The notes beneath the pieces are model-generated. The model ran no database searches. It was not told where the DNA came from and was given only the letters and a program-made list of their open reading frames with translations. Below, piece by piece: positions 18,291 through 27,472 of a stretch of DNA of 64,000 nucleotides. How positions within the stretch are numbered: the first letter of the stretch is position 1; every line of letters starts with the position of its first letter. Both the position numbers and the translations under genes were made by a program. The stretch comes from Mucilaginibacter gossypii (GTDB taxonomy: Bacteria > Bacteroidota > Bacteroidia > Sphingobacteriales > Sphingobacteriaceae): assembly GCF_900100945.1 (NCBI RefSeq), contig NZ_FNCG01000002.1:62001-126000 (forward strand), written 5' to 3'.

Positions 18291-20129
18291 ATGAAACTTA
18301 TAAAACTACTGTTCCTCTTTGTTATCCTGTTTGCATCAGCAAAGCTGCAGGCGCAAAATGCCAAACATACTTTTGCTCTTGGCGATACTACATTTCTGCT
18401 TGATGGTAAACCGCTGCAGATCATTTCAGGCGAAATGCACTATACCCGCGTTCCGCGTGAGGCCTGGCGCCAGCGTATGAAAATGGCCAAAGCAATGGGT
18501 TTGAACACTATTGGTACCTATGTTTTCTGGAATGTTCACGAGCCACAAAAAGGACATTATGATTTTACAGGCAATCATGATATTGCTGAGTTTGTTAAAA
18601 TAGCAAAGGAGGAAGGCCTTTGGGTGATACTACGCCCAAGCCCATACGTTTGCGCCGAATGGGAGTTTGGCGGTTACCCATACTGGCTTGAAAAAGAGCA
18701 GGGCTTAGTGGTGCGCAGCAAGGAGCCTAAATACCTGGAAGCTTATAAAAGATATCTTACCCAGGTAGGTAAGCAATTGTCACCACTGTTGGTGAACCAC
18801 GGCGGTAATATTTTAATGGTACAGATAGAGAATGAATACGGCTCGTACGGCAGCGATAAAGATTACCTGGCCCTTAACCGCAAAATGTTTATTGATGCTG
18901 GTTTTGACGGCCAGCTTTACACCTGCGACCCTGAACCAGCTATAAAGGATGGTCATTTACCGGGCTTGCTGCCTGCTATAAACGGTGTCGATGATGTAGC
19001 AAAAGTTAAAAAATTGATCGGCGAAAATTATAATGGCAAGGGCCCTTATTTTATTGCCGAATGGTACCCGGCCTGGTTCGACTGGTGGGGAACCGCGCAT
19101 CATACTGTACCGGCGGCTAAATTTATACCAAAGCTTGATTCGGTATTGGCAGCAGGTATTTCCATTAACATGTATATGTTTCATGGCGGTACAACACGCA
19201 GCTTCATGAACGGTGCAAACTATAATGATCAAAATCCATATGAACCACAAATCAGTAGTTATGATTATGATGCCCCGCTTGATGAGGCAGGTAACGCTAC
19301 CGATAAGTTCATGAAGTTTAGAGAGGTGATTAGTAAACACCTTCCGGCAGGCGTAACCCTGCCCGAAGTTCCGGCTGCTAAACCTGCTATGGAGCTGCCT
19401 GTAATTAAATTTACCAAATCAACCAGTTTATTTAATGTGTTGCCGCTTGCAAAGACCAACAATACTCCGCTTACTTTTGAAGACCTGAACCAGGCTTACG
19501 GTTTTGTGTTGTATCGTACAACCATTAACGGCGGCAAATCTGGTCTGCTTAAATTGAAAGACCTGCGCGATTATGGCATGATCTTCGTAAACGGTAAGCG
19601 TGTGGGGATCGTCGACAGGCGCAAATACCAGGATAGCTTGATGATCAGCTTACCAAAAGGAAAGGTAACATTGGATATTTTGGTTGAAAACCTTGGCCGC
19701 ATCAATTTTGGGCCTTATCTGCTTAAAAACAAAAAGGGTATTACCGAAAAGGTACTTTTTGCCGGTACTGAGCTGAAAAACTGGAAAATGTATTCACTGC
19801 CTTTTGATGATATCAATAAAGTGAAAACAAATCCGGCAATTAAAAAAGTTGCAGCTAACAACGCACCGCAATTGAAAAAAGCAGTTTTCAAGGTTGATAA
19901 ATTGGCCGATACCTATCTTGATATGAGTACATGGGGTAAGGGTATTGTTTGGCTCAACGGACACAACTTAGGCCGCTACTGGAATTGCGGTCCTCAGCAA
20001 ACCTTGTATGTGCCGGTTGAATGGCTCAAAAAAGGTAATAATGAAATTACCGTACTTGAACTGATAAAACCATCAGAAAATACATTAAATGCGATTGATC
20101 ACCCTGTTTTGGATGTTTTAGGGAAATAG
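18291..20129 (+). CDS. GH35 beta-galactosidase
   Basis: 612 residues with a signal peptide ending KLQAQ. GH35 signatures are plain: FLLDGKPLQIISGEMHYTRV, GLNTIGTYVFWNVHEP, VILRPSPYVCAEWEFGG, the catalytic acid/base Glu182 in QIENEYGSYG, and the nucleophile Glu257 in FIAEWYPAWFDWW. C-terminal jelly rolls include LRDYGMIFVNGKRVG and GIVWLNGHNLGRYWNCGPQ. GH35 releases terminal beta-galactose, often beta-1,3 linked. It is the last gene of the HTCS-controlled + strand locus and ends at a strong bidirectional terminator. Confidence 0.94.
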   Translation: MKLIKLLFLFVILFASAKLQAQNAKHTFALGDTTFLLDGKPLQIISGEMHYTRVPREAWRQRMKMAKAMGLNTIGTYVFWNVHEPQKGHYDFTGNHDIAEFVKIAKEEGLWVILRPSPYVCAEWEFGGYPYWLEKEQGLVVRSKEPKYLEAYKRYLTQVGKQLSPLLVNHGGNILMVQIENEYGSYGSDKDYLALNRKMFIDAGFDGQLYTCDPEPAIKDGHLPGLLPAINGVDDVAKVKKLIGENYNGKGPYFIAEWYPAWFDWWGTAHHTVPAAKFIPKLDSVLAAGISINMYMFHGGTTRSFMNGANYNDQNPYEPQISSYDYDAPLDEAGNATDKFMKFREVISKHLPAGVTLPEVPAAKPAMELPVIKFTKSTSLFNVLPLAKTNNTPLTFEDLNQAYGFVLYRTTINGGKSGLLKLKDLRDYGMIFVNGKRVGIVDRRKYQDSLMISLPKGKVTLDILVENLGRINFGPYLLKNKKGITEKVLFAGTELKNWKMYSLPFDDINKVKTNPAIKKVAANNAPQLKKAVFKVDKLADTYLDMSTWGKGIVWLNGHNLGRYWNCGPQQTLYVPVEWLKKGNNEITVLELIKPSENTLNAIDHPVLDVLGK

Positions 20130-20147
20130 GGTCAGGGTAGCCAATTA

Positions 20148-20195
20148 AAAGGAGGGCGCTGTTACTTTAAAGAAAAAGTAGCAGCGCCCTCCTTT
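20148..20195. terminator. Bidirectional terminator between convergent genes
   Basis: An 18-bp stem (AAAGGAGGGCGCTG.. against ..CAGCGCCCTCCTTT, one G-U pair) with a 12-nt A-rich loop, flanked by A on the left and T on the right. It serves the GH35 gene (+) and the membrane protein gene (-). Confidence 0.88.
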
Positions 20196-20215
20196 ATTAT
20201 ATTACAAGTTTTGAG

Positions 20216-21058
20216 CTAATCAGCTTTAGCATGCTTTAACAGGTGTACACCAATAAGGTATGGCATTATGAAAGGGATGGCAGGTATAGCAACAAGGTAA
20301 CCGGCGGTGCCGAATGGCTCGGGCCAGTAGGATGGTAATACAACCAGCATCATGCCTATTAAACCGAAGATGATATAATACCGGCAGGCAACCGGATTAA
20401 AACGCCCGGTGACTTTAAGTGAAACGGCAAAAAATACGGTGCCAAGGTACATCAGTAATACTTCGGCTATACTGATCACATAAAATAAACTTTTTATTGG
20501 CCCATGCAGGTCCGGGCGTTTGGAAACACCTGATTGTATAAACACCCCGAATGCATCGGTTAGATAATATCCCCAAAAAGCCATGTTGATGATAAAGAGT
20601 GGCAATGCAAGATTAATCGCTGCTGAAGCCATTACCGAATATAGATTTTCGCCTGCCGCCTGTAATTTTACTTTCAACAATGCAGAACCCTGCGCGAATA
20701 AAATACCGCCTGTAATGAGTATAGTATACCGGATCTGCTGCTCTGCAGCAGCATTTACCCAACCCTGTAAAGTAGCAGGTGGTGGCCCCATTCCGGCGAA
20801 AATGGAAAATAATAGCCAGGGTGCAAATAGTAATAAAGCTGTGATTACCTGCTTCTTTATCTCCTGGTTATTGTTTCGGAGTTGATAGCCACCTAAATGC
20901 CAAGTTGCTGCTACCATTAAACAGGCGTTAACAACCCAAATTGGCAAATAAATTTTATAACTCACGTGGCCTATCCCAAATCCTATAGCTACAACTGCTA
21001 AAGGTATAAGGCATAAGTAAACCAGGCTCAGTTTTTGTTTAAAAGCAAGCCACTTCAT
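20216..21058 (-). CDS. Multi-pass membrane protein of unknown function
   Basis: 280 residues with about eight hydrophobic segments, beginning with a short basic N-terminus (MKWLAFKQKLS). I recognise no family. Short polar loops, a GMGPPPATLQGW stretch and a C-terminal VHLLKHAKAD are the only distinctive parts. It faces the cupin gene, which lies 68 bp upstream on the same strand and may share its transcript. There is no link to the sugar locus beyond proximity. Confidence 0.75.
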   Translation of the reverse strand: MKWLAFKQKLSLVYLCLIPLAVVAIGFGIGHVSYKIYLPIWVVNACLMVAATWHLGGYQLRNNNQEIKKQVITALLLFAPWLLFSIFAGMGPPPATLQGWVNAAAEQQIRYTILITGGILFAQGSALLKVKLQAAGENLYSVMASAAINLALPLFIINMAFWGYYLTDAFGVFIQSGVSKRPDLHGPIKSLFYVISIAEVLLMYLGTVFFAVSLKVTGRFNPVACRYYIIFGLIGMMLVVLPSYWPEPFGTAGYLVAIPAIPFIMPYLIGVHLLKHAKAD

Positions 21059-21126
21059 GATAAGTAAGAAGGTATATAAATTAACATCAGAAATAAATTA
21101 TTTGGTAAAAATGATGGTTGCGCCGG

Positions 21127-21708
21127 CTAAAACTTTTTATAGTAATCAAGCGGGGGGCCTACACGTTCAAAGCCATGTTCCTTTCTGAATGCGTCAAGCT
21201 CGGCTTCGGATTTACCTTTCATCAAACCATCGCTCAGTGCCTGGAAACAAGCTTCCATTTTACCGGCCGGCTGAAAGGTAATCAGCATTTTAGCTGGTGC
21301 GCCATCGCCTATTTTAGTAAAAGTATGCGGAACGCCCCGCGGTCCAAATACACTGTCGCCGGGTTTGGTATGAAATAGCTGATCTCCTACTTTTATTTGA
21401 AATTCACCTTCTAAAATATACCACCATTCGTCCTGCTCATAATGTACATGTAGGTTAGGCCCGCCTTTTTTAACCCGGGTTGATTCATAAACATACATAT
21501 CACCATCAGTGTCCCTGGTTGAAACTTTGGTATAGAAAGTATCACCATCAAATAAGTGCATTGGATTTTGCGCGCGATCGGCTCCTGCATCGGTTTTAAA
21601 GCCTTTCTTTTCCCTGGTTTTGAAGAGGTTATTGGCAACTCCATCAAATGGAATAGCTAAAAATGTGGCAGCGCCCATCAAAGCGCGTACAAATGTATTC
21701 CGTTTCAT
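21127..21708 (-). CDS. Exported single-domain cupin protein
   Basis: 193 residues. The N-terminus (MKRNTFVRALMGAATFLAIPF) is a signal-like segment without the twin arginine of Tat substrates. The cupin core contains both conserved motifs: PNLHVHYEQDEWWYILEGEF (two His and a Glu as metal ligands) and PGDSVFGPRGVPHTF (the final His). The remainder has no catalytic signature. Cupins of this kind may be dioxygenases, isomerases or sensors, and the substrate is unknown. It is in the same direction as, and upstream of, the membrane protein gene. Confidence 0.85.
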   Translation of the reverse strand: MKRNTFVRALMGAATFLAIPFDGVANNLFKTREKKGFKTDAGADRAQNPMHLFDGDTFYTKVSTRDTDGDMYVYESTRVKKGGPNLHVHYEQDEWWYILEGEFQIKVGDQLFHTKPGDSVFGPRGVPHTFTKIGDGAPAKMLITFQPAGKMEACFQALSDGLMKGKSEAELDAFRKEHGFERVGPPLDYYKKF

Positions 21709-21922
21709 ATCGGGTTGTTTTGATTATGAATGTTTTTTCAGAAGGTTTACAAAGAAAGATCAACGGGAGTGAAAATACTTTTGAGTTTGTTACAAATACT
21801 TTCTGGTTCGTTACATTTTAAACCTGTGTGTCGGGCAGTAGGTTGTACTTGCTATGCCTTGTTGTGCTTTAGGCAGTTCGCCGGCGTGGAAAAACCCAAG
21901 CGAGTGATTGAAATGGCAGTGG

Positions 21923-21970
21923 CATCGAAAAAAAATAAAGCGGGTACATGGAAAACCAGCCCCGCTTTAT
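21923..21970 (-). terminator. Terminator of the histone H1-like gene
   Basis: On the minus strand, an ATAAAGCGGG/CCCGCTTTAT stem is followed by eight T. It begins 23 bp after the stop codon of the gene at 21993. Confidence 0.8.
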
Positions 21971-21992
21971 CTAAAAACATTTTTAACAGTGA

Positions 21993-22172
21993 TTAAGCTG
22001 CTGCGTTTTTCTTTTCAGTAACTTCTTTACGGATATCCGTAGCTAATACTTTTAACTGTTGCATAGCGTTACGCAACCTTGTACCGGCAGCTTTGTTGCC
22101 TTTTTCATAAAAGCTTGCCGCATCAGCTTCAGCTGCTGCGATTACTTCTTTCACTTTTTCGAAATTTATCAT
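21993..22172 (-). CDS. Histone H1-like nucleoid protein (Hc1 type)
   Basis: 59 residues, starting MINFEKVKEVIAAA. The reading frame stays open upstream, but the compact start at 22172 gives the conserved N-terminus of this family and sits after an AT-rich leader. Sequence features are an amphipathic helix, alternating Lys/Ala/Glu, LRNAMQQLK and a C-terminus rich in Lys and Ala. Small Hc1-like proteins are widespread in Bacteroidota and are thought to bind DNA. It is monocistronic, with its own terminator. Confidence 0.85.
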   Translation of the reverse strand: MINFEKVKEVIAAAEADAASFYEKGNKAAGTRLRNAMQQLKVLATDIRKEVTEKKNAAA

Positions 22173-22270
22173 TTTTTTATTTTTTAAGGCCGCAAATGTA
22201 GGGAATATAAGTTTATAGGTAAAATGGGCTTTTTCATACTTAAAGTATTCCGTTGCGGTGTAATTAAAAT

Positions 22271-22305
22271 AGTAAAGCCTTTCGCATAAACGGAAAGGCT
22301 TTACT
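22271..22305 (-). terminator. Terminator of the GH146-GH127 operon
   Basis: Perfect 12-bp stem AGTAAAGCCTTT/AAAGGCTTTACT with an 11-nt loop, followed on the minus strand by ATTTTAATTA. It lies 21 bp after the GH127 stop codon. Confidence 0.8.
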
Positions 22306-22326
22306 GTTATTATGGATAACAGGAGG

Positions 22327-24729
22327 TTATTTAACCGCCCATTCGTGGATCCCGGAAGAATTATCAACCGGTAACTGAATTTCCATCCGTAAGGCTGTAG
22401 TAGCAACTGGCTCAAAAGTAACTACGTTAAAGCTATCTTTACTTATGGCGTAGGGTGTAGTATTTTTAACAGGAACCCACTGCCCGTCTTTTTTATACAG
22501 GATCTTGTACGATACCGGGATACGGCAGCCACCCCATGGGCCGTCATCGTACCAGTAAACTTTCGATTCGCTTACGGTATGTTCGGCATCAAAATCATAT
22601 TGCACAAACTCATTGGTGTTTTTGGCGGGCCACCAGTGCAGGTATGGGTAGTTGGTATCTTTGGAATCGGCGGGTTCATACTGGTCTTTTATGGCAGCAA
22701 ACATCCTTACGTTTTTTAACGACGCGCTTACTTTGCTGGTGCTGGCAATGGTAGGTGCCGGTTTTGGCCGCACTGCCGAAGTTTCATAGGGGATCCAAAC
22801 GGTCATTTCGCTTGGACCGCGATTGGCCCAGGCATAGTAGGGGATAGCCTTCACCATTTGCTCGGTTTGTAAAATGCTGTCGGTTTTTAGTTGGCGTTTG
22901 GCGCTTTTTCCTTCTGCACTGATTACATCAACACCGTTAAGCAGGTCGGCATGATAGTTGGCATCGGCAATGGCGTTTTTATCAATTAATATGTTTTGTA
23001 CTAGGCTATCCTTGTTATCAGGGCCTTCAAGGCAATAAACAATAGGGCCGCGCTCAAAGGCAAATCTGCCACGGTCGTCTTTAACCTGTTGATTGGCCAA
23101 TACCTTTTCGGTTTCCATCGGTAATAAAAGTGAAACCTTATCGCCTTTTTTCCAGGTGCGTTTTAATACGGCATAGCCTTTTTCTGTTTCAAATGATTTT
23201 GCCTGCCCGTTGATCATCAATGTAAGCGGGAAAGACTTCTTATCCATGAAGGTATACAGATCGCCGGGGACAGGTTGTTGTTTTGCCCAGCCCGGGATAC
23301 GTACCCTCAATGTAAATTCACCCGCTTTATCCGGGTTAACAGTGATATCCACCCTACCTTTCCATGGGTAATCCGTTTGCTGTACTATGTTCACGTTACC
23401 CTCAGTAAGTTTGATATTGCTTGAGTTGCTCATGAACAGGTTAACGTACAGGTCGTTTTTGTTTTTGGCATACACATAACCCGGTAATGAAGGTAAAAAG
23501 CGGGTCATGTTGCTGATACAGCAGGCACAACTGATCCAAGCGCTGCGCTGGTGCTGGAACATGGAAGCCAGCGGATTTGGATAGAAAAATCTGTTACCAC
23601 TCAACGAGACGCCCGATAACAGGCCATTATAAAGCGTACGTTCAAGCACATCAATATATTTCGAATCGCCGTGCAGCAGGAACATCCTGTTGTTCCAGTA
23701 AACGTTGCCAATGGCCGCACAGGTTTCTGCATAGGCCGACATATTAGGTAATTGATATGCCTCGCCAAAAGCTTCACCTGCCCCGGTTGCACCGATGCCG
23801 CCGGTGATGTATAATTTCTTGGTTACCACATCGCTCCATATATCATCTATGGCTGCCAAATATTTGGTATTACCTGTCAATGCAGCAATATCGGCCATGC
23901 CGGTGTACATGTAAGCAGCCCGTACCGCGTGCCCTTCGGCTTCATGCTGGTCAACTACCTTTTTATCGGCCTGGTTGTAAGCATCTCCTTTTGGGCCGCG
24001 TACATCTAAAAAGAATTTGGCAAGGTCGAGGTATTGTTTGTTGCCGGTAACCCGGTACATTTTTGATAAGCCGATCTCCACAATCTGGTGGCCTGGATAT
24101 TCCTCAATTTTGCCCGGCCCGAAAGTTTTAACAAGTAGGTCAGCATTTTTTATGGCAATGTTGAGCAGTGTGCGCTTACCGGTTGCCTGGTAATGTGCTA
24201 CAGCGGCTTCATAAAGGTGGCCTGCGTTATATAGCTCATGACTTAGATCTTCTTCCTTTTCCCAGCGTTTGGAACCTATCCATTCATGCGGCTTTTTGGC
24301 GTTAACAGTCCTGAATGTGTATAGATAGCCATCTGGCTCCTGGGCCGCGCCAATAATGGAGATGAGGCTATCAATGGATTTATCAAGCTGCGGGTTCCTT
24401 TTATTCTGCATAGAATAGGATGCACCTTCAATGGCCTTATAAACGTCTGTATCATCAAACGGAAACTCACTTAACTTATCGCCATCCAGTTTTTTTGCCG
24501 CACGTAAAAAGTTATCCATACGCCCGTTTGCCTTACATTGCGCCAGTACATACGGAATGGTAACGGTGGCATTTACTTCCATTTTGGGCTGCCAGAAGTT
24601 GTCATTTACATGTACGCTGGTGAAGACAACAGGTTGAATAGGGTAATCTTTTTGCTGTGCCAATACCGGACTTGTAAGTGCAGCCAGTGAAAAGGCAAGC
24701 GCACCGGCAACTTTTTGTTTATTGATCAT
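22327..24729 (-). CDS. GH127-family glycoside hydrolase (beta-L-arabinofuranosidase-like)
   Basis: About 800 residues. The ATG at 24729 is chosen over an upstream TTG because it begins a normal signal peptide ending PVLAQ. The (alpha/alpha)6 catalytic region (about 30-540) shows HVNDNFWQPKMEVN, EPDGYLYT, EEDLSHELYNAGHLYEAAVA and GGIGATGAGEAFG. The zinc/nucleophile set known in this family is intact: Glu335 and Cys337 (AETCAAIGN), Cys403 and Cys404 (CACCISN). A C-terminal galactose-binding/F5-8-like domain (about 670-800) is attached. Characterised GH127 enzymes remove beta-L-arabinofuranose from hydroxyproline-linked arabinosides; others cleave aceric acid in rhamnogalacturonan II. It follows the GH146 gene by 26 bp. 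Confidence 0.92.
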   Translation of the reverse strand: MINKQKVAGALAFSLAALTSPVLAQQKDYPIQPVVFTSVHVNDNFWQPKMEVNATVTIPYVLAQCKANGRMDNFLRAAKKLDGDKLSEFPFDDTDVYKAIEGASYSMQNKRNPQLDKSIDSLISIIGAAQEPDGYLYTFRTVNAKKPHEWIGSKRWEKEEDLSHELYNAGHLYEAAVAHYQATGKRTLLNIAIKNADLLVKTFGPGKIEEYPGHQIVEIGLSKMYRVTGNKQYLDLAKFFLDVRGPKGDAYNQADKKVVDQHEAEGHAVRAAYMYTGMADIAALTGNTKYLAAIDDIWSDVVTKKLYITGGIGATGAGEAFGEAYQLPNMSAYAETCAAIGNVYWNNRMFLLHGDSKYIDVLERTLYNGLLSGVSLSGNRFFYPNPLASMFQHQRSAWISCACCISNMTRFLPSLPGYVYAKNKNDLYVNLFMSNSSNIKLTEGNVNIVQQTDYPWKGRVDITVNPDKAGEFTLRVRIPGWAKQQPVPGDLYTFMDKKSFPLTLMINGQAKSFETEKGYAVLKRTWKKGDKVSLLLPMETEKVLANQQVKDDRGRFAFERGPIVYCLEGPDNKDSLVQNILIDKNAIADANYHADLLNGVDVISAEGKSAKRQLKTDSILQTEQMVKAIPYYAWANRGPSEMTVWIPYETSAVRPKPAPTIASTSKVSASLKNVRMFAAIKDQYEPADSKDTNYPYLHWWPAKNTNEFVQYDFDAEHTVSESKVYWYDDGPWGGCRIPVSYKILYKKDGQWVPVKNTTPYAISKDSFNVVTFEPVATTALRMEIQLPVDNSSGIHEWAVK

Positions 24730-24755
24730 GATATTCAAGTTCTTTTACTTTAAAA

Positions 24756-27125
24756 TTAGTTTTTAACCATCCGGCTGCCGTAAACCGGGCCTGCGCTGTT
24801 CTCTTTTTGCGGCAACAGTTTTACGGTTACTTTTTGTTTGCCTTTTGTCAGTTCAATAGGCAAGGTGTAGCTGATATCGTAAAAACGGCTCTCTTTATAT
24901 TGGTTCAAATCTTCAGAAGCCAATTTAACGCCATCAATCAGGATATCAAATTTTCTGCCGCGGTTATCCATGCCCCAGTAGCTGTTAATCAGCGTGTTTT
25001 GTGCATTGGCATCAACCTTCATTTCGTATTGCAGAAAGCCTCCGTTTTCTGTCGACCGCCATTTCTTTTGGTGATCTTCGCCTGTAGTGGCGTTTTCACT
25101 GCTGAAATTATGATCGCGCTCGGGCTGCATTTCGCCTACACGCAAAATATCCAGGGTGCGGGCTTCCAGTTCCTGTTGTTTTTTCCTTTGTTCATCATAC
25201 GCTTTTTGCTGCACAACCCAGGCCTGTGGTGTAAATACGTCCCAGTAAACAGAATAGTATTGATTTTGGGTTTGATTAAAAGGGATCAAAGTAACTTCTT
25301 CGGGTTTTGAGATATTCACCGTGCGGAAACTTAGCTGTTTTTTATCAACCATTTGCAGCCATTGGTTAGGGTCAGTTTCGCTGGTCACAAAAACCGGAAC
25401 ACCTTTCAACGGATCGGGCTCTGTATTGCCTAAAACACCAGCCAATAATACCGGGCCGTAAAATACCGCGCGCCTGTTGGCATTGTCGGGCATGGCTTCG
25501 GTATAAAGTTTTTCGGGTGTTGTAAATTCAATTTTATCGTTGTTGCTCCATTTGCGGTTTAGCACAATATATCCCTGATCATCAGTGGCAGCATTTTGAG
25601 TTTTCCCGTTAATGCTGATGGTTGGGTTGGCAGTCCATTTTGGTTTACGGATGCGGATAGCCATGGTAAGCGGCTTTTTGGTGTTCACCGTAAATGTGAT
25701 ATGATCATCATTAGGGAAACTGCTTTGCTGCTTCACCGACAAACCTTTTGATGCCCAGTTAAGTACTGAGGGGATGAACAGGTTTACATATAAGCTGCCG
25801 TCGGTACCTTTAAAATAAATACTTTCGTTGTATTTAACATGGTTTTCCATGCCTGAACCAACGCAGCAGGTAAAATCATCAAATGGCGTACTATAATGCT
25901 TGGTGCCGCCCATACGCAATGGTACAAAGTAGCACATCATCCCATCAGTGTGGTTTTGCGATGCAAGGATATGGTTATACAGCGCTTTCTCGTAGTAATC
26001 CATCAGCATGGCCGAAGGCTCAACCGCAAACAAATGCCGGGTTAATTTCAGCATGTTGTAGGTATTGCAGGTTTCGGTAGTGTTTTCTGTTAGCTTATCG
26101 TTCAGTTTGTCTGCATCGCTCAGGTATTCATAATTGCTGTTACCTCCTGTTGCGTAGGAATGGTGGTTAACAATGGTTTCCCAAAAGAAATCGGCTATAG
26201 CCTTGTCTTTTTTATCGCCGGTAAGCTCGTATCTGCGTGCACTGGCTATTATCTTAGGGATCTGGGTGTTAGAATGCTTGCCCGGCAATATATCCTGCTT
26301 TTGAGATAGCGGATCGAGGATCTTTTTATCATAGAATTTATAGGATAGCTCCAGGTATTTTTTATCCCCATTAATAGCATAAAGGTTAGTTAATGTTTCT
26401 GCCATACCTCCATATTCACACAGCAGCATTTTTTGCAGTTTCTCGTCATCAAGGTTTTTGATGGTTTCGCCTGTCCAGTTGGCCATACCTTTGCATACTT
26501 TTAAGGCTTCGGCATTATTGCAATATAAATAGGCATCAAGTAACCCGGCCATAATTTTATGCACAGTATACCATGGCGACCAGCCACCGTTCAAATCGAA
26601 GCCACGGGAGCGGATCTCGCCTTTGGCAACCTCGGCCCAGATAGTGTCTTCTTTGGGGATTGCACCCACGTAACCTGTTTTGCGGGCTACCTGGCATTCG
26701 TCAAGTTCTTTAACTATATAGTTTACGCGTTTCAAAAATTCAGGATCGCGGGTTGATGCGTAGTGCATGGAAATGGCCGACAGGTAATGTCCTAATGTAT
26801 GCCCTGCTAAACCTGATGACTCCCAGCCTTCGTACATTTTACCTTTAGGTGTAAGGCCCGAATGCGAGCGAAAAGCTGAAAGCAATCTGTCGGGCTCTAT
26901 AGATAGCAGATATTTAACATCAGCATCCATTGCCGTTTTAAAAGGGCTTTCCAATAATTGAACGTCCTTTAAATTAAAAGAATAGGCTTTAACCGGAACT
27001 ACCGGTTTTATCTTTACCCGGGTATCGTTCAATTCGGGTACGTAGGATTGTGCCTGGATAGTTTGTGCCCCTGCTAAGCAGGCTACGAGGCATAAGTTCA
27101 ATTTAAACCACTTTTTTATTAGCAT
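24756..27125 (-). CDS. GH146-like glycoside hydrolase (beta-L-arabinofuranosidase-like)
   Basis: 789 residues with a signal peptide ending TIQAQ. The N-terminal FNLKDVQLLESPFKTAMDAD, PDRLLSAFRSHSGL, GLAGHTLGHYLSA and LNGGWSPWYTVHKIMAGL are typical of GH146, a sister of GH127. The metal and nucleophile residues are present: Glu351 and Cys353 (TTETCNTYNM) and Cys420-Cys421 (FTCCVGSGMENH). C-terminal beta domains follow (DUF4986-like, then a small jelly roll from about residue 660). Known GH146 enzymes release beta-1,2-L-arabinofuranose from plant arabinans. It heads a two-gene minus-strand operon with GH127, divergent from the SusC at 27473. Confidence 0.9.
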   Translation of the reverse strand: MLIKKWFKLNLCLVACLAGAQTIQAQSYVPELNDTRVKIKPVVPVKAYSFNLKDVQLLESPFKTAMDADVKYLLSIEPDRLLSAFRSHSGLTPKGKMYEGWESSGLAGHTLGHYLSAISMHYASTRDPEFLKRVNYIVKELDECQVARKTGYVGAIPKEDTIWAEVAKGEIRSRGFDLNGGWSPWYTVHKIMAGLLDAYLYCNNAEALKVCKGMANWTGETIKNLDDEKLQKMLLCEYGGMAETLTNLYAINGDKKYLELSYKFYDKKILDPLSQKQDILPGKHSNTQIPKIIASARRYELTGDKKDKAIADFFWETIVNHHSYATGGNSNYEYLSDADKLNDKLTENTTETCNTYNMLKLTRHLFAVEPSAMLMDYYEKALYNHILASQNHTDGMMCYFVPLRMGGTKHYSTPFDDFTCCVGSGMENHVKYNESIYFKGTDGSLYVNLFIPSVLNWASKGLSVKQQSSFPNDDHITFTVNTKKPLTMAIRIRKPKWTANPTISINGKTQNAATDDQGYIVLNRKWSNNDKIEFTTPEKLYTEAMPDNANRRAVFYGPVLLAGVLGNTEPDPLKGVPVFVTSETDPNQWLQMVDKKQLSFRTVNISKPEEVTLIPFNQTQNQYYSVYWDVFTPQAWVVQQKAYDEQRKKQQELEARTLDILRVGEMQPERDHNFSSENATTGEDHQKKWRSTENGGFLQYEMKVDANAQNTLINSYWGMDNRGRKFDILIDGVKLASEDLNQYKESRFYDISYTLPIELTKGKQKVTVKLLPQKENSAGPVYGSRMVKN

Positions 27126-27472
27126 GATATGTTTGTGTAACGGTAAGAATAACTTTCAACTAAATTAGTGTGCTTTGCACAATTATTTTGAATAATATTT
27201 TGCAGTTGATAGCAGGATTTTATCCGTTTTTTTAACGTGCAGGTTATTTACAGTGAGTTTATTAACGATACTGCGAATTAACTATCAATATATTAACGTT
27301 TTAACGGGTTTTTATATAAATATAATATCAAATTAATGCTATTGTAACAGTAATGTTAAGATACGGGCAGTATTGGCAAATTTCATAAAAAAACAAGGGG
27401 CGGCTCGCAGATAGTTTTACGTGTCTGAAATACAGCATGTAATATATAGTTTTTAACCCCAAAATTTAATTT
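27126..27472. promoter_or_regulatory. Divergent promoter region between GH146 and susC
   Basis: 347 AT-rich bases with no gene. It must carry promoters for the minus-strand GH146-GH127 operon and for the plus-strand SusC/SusD pair. Long A/T tracts and several short TTAACG repeats are visible (27230-27310). I see no convincing TAnnTTTG element or clear operator. Confidence 0.55.

Noticed and set aside
21730..21996. 88-residue + strand open frame between cupin and histone-like genes
   Set aside because: It runs antisense across the histone-like gene's terminator and has no recognisable sequence pattern.
22173..22415. N-terminal extension of the histone H1-like protein
   Set aside because: It would overlap the GH127 gene and a terminator; the compact 59-residue form is the family's normal length.
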